A stretch of 7,175 nucleotides of DNA from Campylobacteraceae bacterium (GTDB lineage: Bacteria; Campylobacterota; Campylobacteria; Campylobacterales; Sulfurovaceae): positions 1 through 7,175 of the forward strand of contig JALVXO010000248.1 of the NCBI GenBank assembly GCA_027022775.1, given 5' to 3'. The notes under the pieces were generated by a model, which saw nothing but the letters and a program-made list of their open reading frames with translations, searched no databases and had not been told where the DNA came from. Shown in pieces: positions 1 through 6,052 of this stretch. Positions within the stretch are counted from its first letter, which is position 1. Each line of letters opens with the position of its first letter. Both the position numbers and the translations under genes were made by a program.

Positions 1-906
1 AGAACCCGGGTATCTTTTAACATGGCTGCTTGCGTGCAATCCTATTCCGCTGCTTGTTAACCTCATCCAGTTATATAAAGGCGCACCGACAAACTTTACC
101 CCTTTCCAAGAGCCTCTGTATTTTCTTCTGTCTCCATGGTAAATAAGTTTTCCTTTTCTATATATATTGCCAAAAATTGTAGAGCGTTTCGTTGCAATCT
201 TTTCTATAATTTTGAAAGTTCCAAGAGGGGTTCTTTTGTCTCTGTAAGTTTTTGTATTTGGTTCCAGTTTATGTTTAGAGCCTGTTGTGCATGGGGCAGA
301 GAGTGCAACTTTTCCATTAACAACAAGTTTTACCCTCTGCTCGCTGATATCCACTTTTAAAATTGTTTTTGCCCTGCCTGCAACCTTTAAAAGTTTTGGG
401 TTTTTGTAAACAGCATAACTTTTTCTTAAATTCACTTTTCTCTTAAACTCTTCGTAAGATTTAATATTTTTAATGTCGCTGGTAATTTTTTTGACCGCAT
501 TTTTAGAAGCTGTTTTTATTTTATCCGACCCGTTTTTTTTATTAACATTAACCGGTTTTTGTGTATTTTTAGTATCATTTTTTGAAACTATTTTTGAAAG
601 CCTCTTTTTTAAGCGAAGATCCAGCTCTTTTTTTGTCAGCGCTCCTACATAGCCTGTTGCAGGCAGTTTATTCTTTTTTTGAAACTCAATTACCGCATTT
701 TTGGTTTCACTGTTCCATTTGCCGGTGACTTTAATTTTTTTACTGTTTTCTATATTTAAAAACTTTTGCAATATTTTTATCTCTGCAGCTACATTAGGGC
801 ATTTCTGATTATTAACAGTTTCACACATATCGTGAAGTTTTGTAAAATCCCCTGCTTGTGAAAAAATTGTTAAAACAGATATAGCACCAAAAAATCTAAC
901 TAACAT
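1..906 (-). CDS. Exported L,D-transpeptidase (YkuD family) with peptidoglycan-binding domain, 3' end missing
   Basis: The frame runs from an ATG at 906 to the window edge without a stop, giving 302 residues of a longer protein. A signal peptide covers residues 1 to about 18 (hydrophobic stretch, then SQA before GD), so the enzyme should act in the periplasm. Residues 39-95 look like a PG_binding_1 domain (ILQKFLNI, then TGKWNSETKNAVIEFQKK and LPATGYVGALT). A Lys/Asn-rich linker follows at about 100-165. From about 178 the YkuD catalytic fold begins (TILKVDISEQRVKLVVNGK, then RTPLGTFKI at 225-233). GIGLHASSH at 287-295 is the His part of the active-site signature. The expected SHGCxR segment with the catalytic Cys would start at the last residue seen and lies outside the window. 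The family cross-links peptidoglycan stems (3-3 bonds) or attaches proteins to them. C28 and C36 could form a disulfide. An AAGGGA ribosome binding site lies 6-7 bases before the ATG. Confidence 0.9.
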   Translation of the reverse strand, partial: MLVRFFGAISVLTIFSQAGDFTKLHDMCETVNNQKCPNVAAEIKILQKFLNIENSKKIKVTGKWNSETKNAVIEFQKKNKLPATGYVGALTKKELDLRLKKRLSKIVSKNDTKNTQKPVNVNKKNGSDKIKTASKNAVKKITSDIKNIKSYEEFKRKVNLRKSYAVYKNPKLLKVAGRAKTILKVDISEQRVKLVVNGKVALSAPCTTGSKHKLEPNTKTYRDKRTPLGTFKIIEKIATKRSTIFGNIYRKGKLIYHGDRRKYRGSWKGVKFVGAPLYNWMRLTSSGIGLHASSHVKRYPGS

Positions 907-935
907 ATTTTTCCCTTTTTTTCTACATTTTTCAT

Positions 936-941
936 ATTCTA
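936..941 (-). promoter_or_regulatory. Candidate -10 box for the L,D-transpeptidase gene
   Basis: On the minus strand this reads TAGAAT, 30 bases upstream of the start codon, with T/A-rich sequence further upstream. No convincing -35 box is visible, which is usual for sigma-70 promoters of Campylobacterota. This is a motif match only. Confidence 0.35.
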
Positions 942-972
942 TCTAAATTTTTTTTAAATAATTAAGAAAATT

Positions 973-980
973 TATATAAA
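973..980 (+). promoter_or_regulatory. Candidate -10 region for the nitroreductase gene
   Basis: TATATAAA lies about 35 bases upstream of the GTG start, behind long A/T tracts. The 109-bp gap at 907-1015 separates two divergent genes, so each strand needs a promoter in it. This is the best -10-like string on the plus strand; there is no -35 match. Confidence 0.35.
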
Positions 981-1004
981 AATTAAAAAAAAATTCAACT
1001 CAAT

Positions 1005-1009
1005 AAGGA
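1005..1009 (+). promoter_or_regulatory. Ribosome binding site fixing the GTG start of the nitroreductase
   Basis: AAGGA is followed by 6 bases and then GTG at 1016. The spacing is ideal, which supports initiation at this GTG; no competing ATG lies nearby in frame. Confidence 0.6.
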
Positions 1010-1015
1010 AAAAGT

Positions 1016-1684
1016 GTGAAATTTTTACAAAATAACCATATAATCGAACTATTTAACTTTAGGCACGCTTGCAAAATATTTGATGCCGACAAAAAAATTC
1101 CAAAAGAGGACTTCTTAACCATTTTAGAAAGCGCCAGGCTCTCTCCTAGCTCTTTTGGATTTGAGCCTTGGAAATTTATAGTAGTGCAAGATATGAAATT
1201 AAGAGAGAAACTTTTGCCTGCAACCTGGGGCGCACAAAATATTTTGCCTACAGCCAGCCACTATGTTATTATTTTAGCCCGCAAAAAGCCTTCTCTTTTG
1301 GCAGAGAGCGATTATATAAGCTATATGCTTTATGATGTGCATAAATTCACAAAAGAGAAAGCCGAAGCAAGAAGGGCAAAATATAAAAAATTTCAAGAAG
1401 AAGATTTTAATCTGCTAGAAAGCAGCCGCGCTATATTTGACTGGGCCTGCAAGCAGACTTATATTGCGCTTGGCAATATGATGACAGCTGCTGCTATGCT
1501 TGGAATTGACTCTTGCGCAGTAGAAGGCTTTGAAGCAAAAAAAATAGAAGAGATTTTAAAAAATGATTTTAAAATAGATACTGATCTTTTTGGAGTAAGC
1601 GTAATGGCAGGTTTTGGCTACAGATTAAAGGAACCTCCTAAAAAAACCAGGCAAAATTTAAAAGATATTGTAGAATGGAAGTAA
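1016..1684 (+). CDS. NAD(P)H-dependent nitroreductase, NfsB-like flavoprotein
   Basis: The 222-residue protein matches the length and layout of NfsB/FRase I-type nitroreductases, which are homodimeric FMN enzymes of the cytoplasm that transfer two electrons from NAD(P)H to nitroaromatics, quinones and flavins. Visible family landmarks are RHACK at 16-20 (FMN phosphate contact region), the SPSSFGFEPWKF segment at 43-54, KQTYIALGNMMTAAAMLGID at 146-165, VEGFE at 169-173 (the PIEGF motif of NfsB), the GYR at 201-203, and a C-terminal KKTRQNL that resembles the LPKSR flavin-binding end of NfsB. The usual RHSTK has become RHACK, so the serine of the motif is replaced by alanine. No signal peptide is present. 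It starts with GTG and converges on the lytic transglycosylase gene 59 bases downstream. The physiological substrate cannot be read from the sequence. Confidence 0.9.
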   Translation: MKFLQNNHIIELFNFRHACKIFDADKKIPKEDFLTILESARLSPSSFGFEPWKFIVVQDMKLREKLLPATWGAQNILPTASHYVIILARKKPSLLAESDYISYMLYDVHKFTKEKAEARRAKYKKFQEEDFNLLESSRAIFDWACKQTYIALGNMMTAAAMLGIDSCAVEGFEAKKIEEILKNDFKIDTDLFGVSVMAGFGYRLKEPPKKTRQNLKDIVEWK

Positions 1685-1708
1685 TTTAAACCATATTTTT
1701 TATAGAAA

Positions 1709-1735
1709 TTGGCAAACCAAACCCGGCTTTGCTAA
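1709..1735. terminator. Weak hairpin between convergent genes, possible terminator
   Basis: TTGGCAAA at 1709-1716 pairs with TTTGCTAA at 1728-1735 (one G-U pair on the plus-strand RNA) around an 11-base loop that contains a further CC/GG pairing, and ATTTT follows. It lies between the convergent stops of the nitroreductase and the transglycosylase, where a terminator is expected. The U tract is short, and on the minus strand the G-U pair becomes an A-C mismatch, so it would serve the plus strand better. Confidence 0.4.
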
Positions 1736-1743
1736 ATTTTGCA

Positions 1744-2808
1744 CTATTTATGAGCAAACTTAACCTTGCCTTTTTTAACCGCCTTTCTCGCCGCTTTTTT
1801 GCCGGCTCTCTTTTTTATCTCTTGGGCTAGCTGATATACACTCATAGCGTAGTAATCTGAATTGTTATACTTTTTTAAAACATCAAAATTGTTAAATGTA
1901 AGCCACACTTCGTCAAATTCGGCTCTTTTAAGCTTTAAAAGTTTAAAATATTTCGCTTTAAATTTTTGCTTTACTCTTAATCCCCATTTTTTAAGCACTC
2001 TTCTGCTTACTCTGTAGCGGGTTGATTTACTTATTTTACTAAAATGCCTGCCGCTGTATCTTGCCCTTAAAGCTACATCTCTATTTAACTTCCACCCCTT
2101 TTTATGCAAAAAATTTGCTACCGTTGCAATTGCATCTGCGCGAGAAAACGGTTCTATTTTTTTATTTCCGTCAAAGCTTACGCCATATTTTATATAAGAG
2201 TGCGGCATCAGCTGCCCAAGCCCCAAAGCACCGTAAACCGACCCTTTTAAAAGGTCTGCTCTTAATTTTTGCCGGTAACTTAAAAGAAGCAGATTTTCAA
2301 GTTCATACTTAAAAAGCCTCGAGCGTTTTCTTTTTTTAAATGCATTGTAAGCTAAAACATTAAATGTCTCCCAGTTTCCGACAATTTCACCGTAATATGA
2401 CTCTATACCGATAATTGCAGCTATTGTATAGCGGTCAACTTTAAACTTTTTCTCTATCTTCTCAAAGAGAGTTTTGTACCGTTTGACAAATTTTACCCCC
2501 TGCCTCACTCTGTCTTCGTTTAAATATTTTTTTTCATACGCGCTAAAACCTGCTTTTCTTAACCGCCAATTACGCCCTTTTGCAACCCCTTTAATCACTT
2601 TTCTATGCCGTTTTTTGGTTCTAAATCTGACCGGCTTTCTAGCTTTAGAAAAAATATCAACCAGATATGCTCTTTTAAAATTGTGTTTTCGTATCATATA
2701 ATTTATAAAATGCTTCACCTCGCGGTTTTTTGCATAAAGCCCGGTAACTTTGGAATTTGCAAAAACATAAATGCTTAAGGCTATAATAAACAGTACTCTC
2801 TTTACCAA
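1744..2808 (-). CDS. mltB: Periplasmic lytic murein transglycosylase, MltB type (GH103)
   Basis: This 354-residue protein cleaves the MurNAc-GlcNAc bond of peptidoglycan with formation of 1,6-anhydroMurNAc, judging by its family. A signal peptide spans residues 1 to about 17 (cleavage after VFA). No lipobox is present, so unlike E. coli MltB it should be soluble. The catalytic domain covers about 100-335. IIGIESYYG at 132-140 carries the likely catalytic Glu136 (E. coli MltB has IIGVETRWG). Other MltB landmarks are LKGSVYGALGLGQLMPHSY at 187-205, ADAIATVANFLHKKGW at 224-239 and FNNFDVLKKYNNSDYYAMSV at 305-324. The last 24 residues are an unusual tail in which 12 are Lys or Arg. The start is a TTG with a strong GAGGAG ribosome binding site; the next in-frame Met is residue 38 and would remove the signal peptide. 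It lies 105 bases behind the propeller lipoprotein on the same strand, and a TATAAT just upstream suggests its own promoter. Confidence 0.9.
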   Translation of the reverse strand: MVKRVLFIIALSIYVFANSKVTGLYAKNREVKHFINYMIRKHNFKRAYLVDIFSKARKPVRFRTKKRHRKVIKGVAKGRNWRLRKAGFSAYEKKYLNEDRVRQGVKFVKRYKTLFEKIEKKFKVDRYTIAAIIGIESYYGEIVGNWETFNVLAYNAFKKRKRSRLFKYELENLLLLSYRQKLRADLLKGSVYGALGLGQLMPHSYIKYGVSFDGNKKIEPFSRADAIATVANFLHKKGWKLNRDVALRARYSGRHFSKISKSTRYRVSRRVLKKWGLRVKQKFKAKYFKLLKLKRAEFDEVWLTFNNFDVLKKYNNSDYYAMSVYQLAQEIKKRAGKKAARKAVKKGKVKFAHK

Positions 2809-2814
2809 ACTTTG

Positions 2815-2820
2815 CTCCTC
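2815..2820 (-). promoter_or_regulatory. Strong ribosome binding site that decides the TTG start of mltB
   Basis: On the minus strand GAGGAG is followed by 6 bases and then TTG at 2808-2806. No ATG or GTG lies in frame at a useful distance, and the signal peptide begins directly after the TTG. Confidence 0.65.
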
Positions 2821-2830
2821 TTTTTTTTTG

Positions 2831-2836
2831 ATTATA
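2831..2836 (-). promoter_or_regulatory. Candidate -10 box of the mltB promoter
   Basis: The minus strand has TATAAT, preceded by a T-rich stretch (CTTTTTGCTCATATAAAA), about 22 bases before the TTG start. This fits the Campylobacterota pattern of a conserved -10 with a periodic T-rich upstream region rather than a -35 box. It suggests that mltB can be transcribed independently of the lipoprotein gene before it. Confidence 0.5.
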
Positions 2837-2896
2837 TTTTATATGAGCAAAAAGTTTGGCAAGAAAACATAATTTTTTTTAATCAAAATTAAAAAT

Positions 2897-2911
2897 GTTA
2901 ATAAATTTAAC
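2897..2911 (-). terminator. AT-rich dyad just after the propeller gene, weak terminator or operator
   Basis: The minus strand reads GTTAA-ATTTA-TTAAC, a perfect 5-bp inverted repeat with a 5-base loop, 2 bases beyond the lipoprotein stop codon and followed by ATTTTTAATTTT. The U-rich tail suggests a terminator, but the stem has only one G-C pair, so it is weak. It could instead be a protein-binding dyad upstream of the mltB promoter, or chance in AT-rich DNA. Confidence 0.25.
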
Positions 2912-2913
2912 TT

Positions 2914-4293
2914 TTACTCTTTATCGGTATAGATATTTGCATAAACTTTTCTATAACCGGCATCGCTGTCAAACTCTTCCCAAGCGGTAATAATATCCCC
3001 CCTGTCATTTATCGCTATTTGGGCATGTATTGGTTCATTGGTTGTAGAATTTAACAAAACTGCACTCTTTTCCCATCCGCCTGATGGTGTATAGCGTCTG
3101 GCATACAGATGATAACCGCCATCTGCAACCTGCTTCCAGATAACTGCCGCTTCCCCTCTGTTATTCATAGCAACATACGCTAAACCGGCATTTCCATTAA
3201 AATCATTGCTGATTAAAACTATTTTATTATCCCATCCCCTCCCGGCAATATACCGTTTAGCATAAACTCTGTCAATATTCGCACTGGTATCAAGCTGCAG
3301 CCAAATAGCAACTCCATCGCCTTTTTTATTTAAAACTATACGGGGGTATCCAACCCCTCCATCATCTCCCTCAAGCAGTGTAGATGAGCTGTCCCAGCCA
3401 ACTCCAGGCGCATACCTTTTGGCATAAAGATTTAAATTGCCAGCAGCCAGCTGATGCCAAAGGGCAATTGCACTTCCGTTTTCATCCATTGCAACAACAG
3501 GCCTGTCTGCTTTGTCATCTATTTTCTCCAGCAGGGTAATCCCGTGCCACCCTTTATTTGGAGTATAAACTTTAGCATAAATATCGTTATACCCTTGGCT
3601 GTTTTCCTCTGCCCAAACTGCAACTGCATTTCCGTTATCGCTTATTGCCAGGCTGTAATTTTCAACTTTTCCATTTTTATCCAAAGTATCTGTATTTCCC
3701 CAGCTGCTGCCTAATGCATATTTAATATGCTCTTTTGCATAAATATACCCGTATCGCTGCCAAGTAACAAAAGCATCTCCTTTGCCGTTCATTACAATTT
3801 TAAGCCCATAAGCATTTGGGGCTTTTTCAAGCAAATATGCACTGCTCCACCCTTTTTGCGGATTGAACTCTCTTGCATAAATATGAATAGCATTATTTAT
3901 AATTTGCTCCCATACTACTATAGTGTCTCCGCTGCTGTTGCAAGCTACATCCGGATACATAGCAGTATAATTTATATCATTTATCCGTTCTGTAGAAAGC
4001 CACTGTTTGTTTGTAAATCTTTTTGCAAAAACTACTCTTTTAAAGTTATAATCTTGATACCAAACAACTATCGCATTGCCATTGCCATCTATTGCTGCCT
4101 TTGGCTTTTTGGCATCGGTAGGCAGCTCTCCCAGTAATTTAGCACCTTTCCACTCTTTTTGCACAATGCTTAAGCTGCCGCCAACCCCGTTTGTGCCGCC
4201 TCCGCTTTTATTTCCGCCTCCGCTGCCTCCGCCTCCGCAGCCGATTACTGCAAATGCTGTCAGCAAAGATGCAAACAGTGCCAAGATACGCAT
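2914..4293 (-). CDS. Repeat lipoprotein, probable eight-bladed beta-propeller, function unknown
   Basis: This 459-residue protein begins with a lipoprotein signal: hydrophobic residues 3-17, lipobox VIGC, and lipidation at Cys19. A very flexible linker of mostly Gly, Ser and Asn follows at 20-40. Residues 48-459 are repeats of about 50 residues with a core of the form GxAxxxWxQ, then xxxYAKRYxPxxGWxxxxLLE. The core Trp recurs at 78, 128, 178, 227, 279, 331, 386 and 437. The second Trp recurs at 48, 98, 149, 198, 249, 300, 354 and 407. The C-terminal unit stops after YANIYTDKE and lacks the GWxxxxLL half, while the N terminus begins with that half, which is the pattern of a propeller closed by strands from both ends. 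No Asp-box (SxDxGxTW), catalytic motif or metal site was recognised. It is likely anchored in a membrane facing the periplasm or outside. The start has a GGAG ribosome binding site 5 bases upstream. The function is not known; binding of a polymer or protein is plausible but unproven. Confidence 0.85.
   Translation of the reverse strand: MRILALFASLLTAFAVIGCGGGGSGGGNKSGGGTNGVGGSLSIVQKEWKGAKLLGELPTDAKKPKAAIDGNGNAIVVWYQDYNFKRVVFAKRFTNKQWLSTERINDINYTAMYPDVACNSSGDTIVVWEQIINNAIHIYAREFNPQKGWSSAYLLEKAPNAYGLKIVMNGKGDAFVTWQRYGYIYAKEHIKYALGSSWGNTDTLDKNGKVENYSLAISDNGNAVAVWAEENSQGYNDIYAKVYTPNKGWHGITLLEKIDDKADRPVVAMDENGSAIALWHQLAAGNLNLYAKRYAPGVGWDSSSTLLEGDDGGVGYPRIVLNKKGDGVAIWLQLDTSANIDRVYAKRYIAGRGWDNKIVLISNDFNGNAGLAYVAMNNRGEAAVIWKQVADGGYHLYARRYTPSGGWEKSAVLLNSTTNEPIHAQIAINDRGDIITAWEEFDSDAGYRKVYANIYTDKE
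2917..4152 (-). repeat. Eight tandem ~50-residue protein repeats inside the lipoprotein gene
   Basis: The spacing between successive core Trp residues is 50, 50, 49, 52, 52, 55 and 51 residues. The units are clearly related as protein (for example IYAKVYTPNKGW, LYAKRYAPGVGW, VYAKRYIAGRGW, LYARRYTPSGGW) but diverged in sequence, so this is an old domain array rather than a recent DNA duplication. The fourth to eighth units are the most alike; the third carries an irregular connector (KEHIKYALGSSW). Confidence 0.85.
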
Positions 4294-4313
4294 GTTTTCT
4301 CCTTTTTTTATTA

Positions 4314-4338
4314 ATTATAACATTTTATTGTTACATAA
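4314..4338 (-). promoter_or_regulatory. Promoter element of the propeller lipoprotein, one copy of an inverted pair
   Basis: Read on the minus strand, this 25-bp element contains TGTAACAAT and ends with the -10 box TATAAT (4314-4319), 20 bases upstream of the start codon. It matches the element at 4373-4397 at 22 of 25 positions. Within it TAACA-N6-TGTTA forms a perfect 5-bp inverted repeat whose right half touches the -10 box, the geometry of a 16-bp dyad operator. Confidence 0.55.
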
Positions 4339-4372
4339 TTTGCAACTCTGTCAAAAATTAAATTTGCCACTA

Positions 4373-4397
4373 TTTTGTAACAATTAAATATTATAAT
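4373..4397 (+). promoter_or_regulatory. Promoter element of the small exported-protein gene, second copy of the inverted pair
   Basis: Read on the plus strand, this element contains TGTAACAAT and ends with the -10 box TATAAT (4392-4397), 23 bases upstream of the ATG. It matches the minus-strand element at 4314-4338 at 22 of 25 positions, and the same distance separates TGTAACAAT from TATAAT in both. The internal dyad is imperfect here (TAACA-N6-TATTA). Confidence 0.55.
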
Positions 4398-4407
4398 AAA
4401 AAAAAGC

Positions 4408-4415
4408 AAGGAGGT
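4408..4415 (+). promoter_or_regulatory. Near-perfect Shine-Dalgarno sequence
   Basis: AAGGAGGT lies 5 bases before the ATG at 4421. It is the longest match to the 16S rRNA 3' end of any gene in the window, which predicts efficient translation of the small exported protein. Confidence 0.7.
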
Positions 4416-4420
4416 AAACG

Positions 4421-4840
4421 ATGAAAAAGCTGCTGGCTATTATTTTTACTGTTATCGGAATCTGTTATGCAAAAGCGCCGGGAAGTTACGGCAGAAGTGT
4501 ATATGTTGATCCTACATTAACAGGAGAGAAAGGCTATTTTTTAAAGGTGGTGCTGTATAAAAACAGCTTTCTGCTGCAGGCGAAAAACTGCGATATTGAC
4601 AACAAAGGGCAATTTAGGGTAGAGTTTTCGCATGTTAAAAAGAGAGTAACCCATATAAATTTTTATATTTTCAAAAAGAATAATGCAAAATATATTCAAA
4701 AATGGACAGTGCTGCCCGATAGGGCTATAAATAATCCCCATGCCCAGAGCAAACCGTTTCTGCTAAATTACAATATAAAATACAAAAAAGACAATTATGG
4801 AAATAAGATTATTATTTGGGGCACTATTAAGCACAAATAG
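4421..4840 (+). CDS. Small exported protein of unknown function
   Basis: The 139-residue product starts with a signal peptide (MKK, hydrophobic core 4-14, cleavage after CYA at residue 17). No lipobox is present, since the residue before Cys15 is Ile, so a soluble periplasmic or secreted protein is expected. The mature part is about 122 residues, basic, with alternating hydrophobic and polar residues (GYFLKVVLYKNSFLLQAK at 38-55, RVTHINFYIFKK at 75-86, NKIIIWGTIK at 128-137), which suggests a mostly beta fold. It has a single mature cysteine, Cys57. I do not recognise the family. That it is a real gene is supported by the signal peptide, the strong ribosome binding site and the upstream TATAAT. 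It is divergent from the propeller lipoprotein and shares its promoter element, so the two may be expressed under the same conditions. It converges on the FAD oxidoreductase gene 31 bases away. Confidence 0.8.
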   Translation: MKKLLAIIFTVIGICYAKAPGSYGRSVYVDPTLTGEKGYFLKVVLYKNSFLLQAKNCDIDNKGQFRVEFSHVKKRVTHINFYIFKKNNAKYIQKWTVLPDRAINNPHAQSKPFLLNYNIKYKKDNYGNKIIIWGTIKHK

Positions 4841-4871
4841 GGCAGCAAACAGCAGAGGGTTAAAAACTTAA

Positions 4872-6029
4872 CTATAAAACATACTCCTCTGCCACCCATC
4901 TTGCAAATGGAAAACTGCTTGTAAATGCCGGACTTACGGCATTTAGCACATGCACGCTTTTGCTGTCGCCTTCTACCACAAAATCCTGCAGCAGTTCATT
5001 GGTTTTTACATTTAAAAGCTGGGCGCGGATTCCAGGGGTGCTCCACTGGTTAAAACCGCTCTGGTCCACATTTTTAACCATCGCTTTAGCAAGCGATACA
5101 AAATAGTTTCTGTTATATTTTTTCATCTCTTCAAAAGCCAAATCTCTAAAACCGAAAGAGTTTTTAAAAAACAGTTTCGCTTCGGTTGAAAGTATGTCAA
5201 CCATTTCTGTAAAGCTGAAGTTGTCAAAACCTTTATAGTTTTCACGCCAAAATGCCGGTATTGCGGTTGGTCCTATTTTAATTGTATTGTCAACTGTAAC
5301 AGTGTAATGCACACCCAAAAAAGGGTTTTTAAGGTTTGGAACAGGGTAAATATTTGTATTTATAAATTTATCCTCTTTGGTGTATTTTAAATAAATCCCT
5401 TTAAAGGGCAAAATTTTATAATCTTTGCTAAAACCGAACTCTTTGGCGATTTTATCGGCATATAATCCAGCACAATTAATTATTTTTTTTGCACTGTTTT
5501 TATAAGAGCTTCTGTATGGAGTGTTAAATTTAATCTCTACCCCGCTTTTTATCAACTCATTTTTTAAATGGAGCAAAATCTCTTTTGGATTGACAGTAGA
5601 TGTGGTAGGGGAGAGCAGAGCTTTTTTGTAAGTTTTAATATTTGTAAACAGATTGTCAAGCTCTTCTTGGCTTATAAGGCTCACATCTACGCCATTTTTT
5701 ATGCCTCGTTTGTAAAGTTCTTGTAAAGTTGTCAACTCTTCTTTATTTTGTGCAACCACAACTTTTTGGCAGCGGTTTATGGCAAGATTGTTCTCTAAAC
5801 AGTAATTTGTCAACTCGCGGTTTCCATCTTTTGTAAATTTTGCTTTTAAAGATGAAGATGTGTAATAAAAACCGGCATGCAAAACCCCGCTGTTTCTGCC
5901 GCTTGAGTGAAACCCAACATCGCTCTCTTTTTCTAAAATTAAAATTTTTGCATCTGCTCTTTTTGCTTTCAGCTCTCTTGCAAGCGCCAAACCGATAACC
6001 CCAGCACCAATTATTAAATAGTCATACAT
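4872..6029 (-). CDS. lhgO: FAD-dependent oxidoreductase, LhgO / L-2-hydroxyglutarate dehydrogenase family
   Basis: The 385-residue protein has the DAO fold. The N-terminal dinucleotide motif GAGVIG is at 8-13, and Glu33 ends the second strand to bind the FAD ribose. HSSGRNSGVLHAGFYY at 41-56 closely resembles the HQTGHNSGVIHAGVYY segment of E. coli LhgO. NCAG at 185-188, LPFKGIYLKY at 207-216, YPVPNLKNPFLGVHYT at 228-243, GPTAIPAF at 253-260, GIRAQ at 333-337 and SPAFTSSFP at 366-374 all have counterparts in LhgO. Members oxidise L-2-hydroxyglutarate to 2-oxoglutarate and pass the electrons to the quinone pool; E. coli LhgO is membrane-associated. It is slightly shorter than E. coli LhgO (about 420 residues) because the C-terminal tail is missing. 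No relevant neighbour supports the substrate; other hydroxyacids are possible. The ribosome binding site (AAAGG, about 9 bases from the ATG) is modest. Confidence 0.85.
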   Translation of the reverse strand: MYDYLIIGAGVIGLALARELKAKRADAKILILEKESDVGFHSSGRNSGVLHAGFYYTSSSLKAKFTKDGNRELTNYCLENNLAINRCQKVVVAQNKEELTTLQELYKRGIKNGVDVSLISQEELDNLFTNIKTYKKALLSPTTSTVNPKEILLHLKNELIKSGVEIKFNTPYRSSYKNSAKKIINCAGLYADKIAKEFGFSKDYKILPFKGIYLKYTKEDKFINTNIYPVPNLKNPFLGVHYTVTVDNTIKIGPTAIPAFWRENYKGFDNFSFTEMVDILSTEAKLFFKNSFGFRDLAFEEMKKYNRNYFVSLAKAMVKNVDQSGFNQWSTPGIRAQLLNVKTNELLQDFVVEGDSKSVHVLNAVSPAFTSSFPFARWVAEEYVL

Positions 6030-6052
6030 AAAGCTAACCTTTTTTTGATAAA

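Noticed and set aside
136..360. 74-codon plus-strand frame opposite the L,D-transpeptidase gene
   Set aside because: It has no ribosome binding site or recognisable domain and lies wholly antisense to the YkuD domain.
2061..2701. Plus-strand frames at 2061-2312 and 2474-2701
   Set aside because: They are antisense to the conserved MltB catalytic region and have no gene-like features.
3454..4387. Several overlapping plus-strand open frames opposite the propeller lipoprotein gene
   Set aside because: They are antisense to a well-supported repeat protein, lack ribosome binding sites, and give low-complexity Pro/Phe/Cys-rich products expected from reading the repeats backwards.
4541..4741. Minus-strand 66-codon frame opposite the small exported protein
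   Set aside because: The plus-strand gene has a signal peptide, strong ribosome binding site and promoter; the antisense frame has none.
4859..4872. Small hairpin GTTAA-AAAC-TTAAC between convergent genes
   Set aside because: The stem is only 5 bp and A/T-rich, and no T tract follows on either strand, so it is not a credible terminator.
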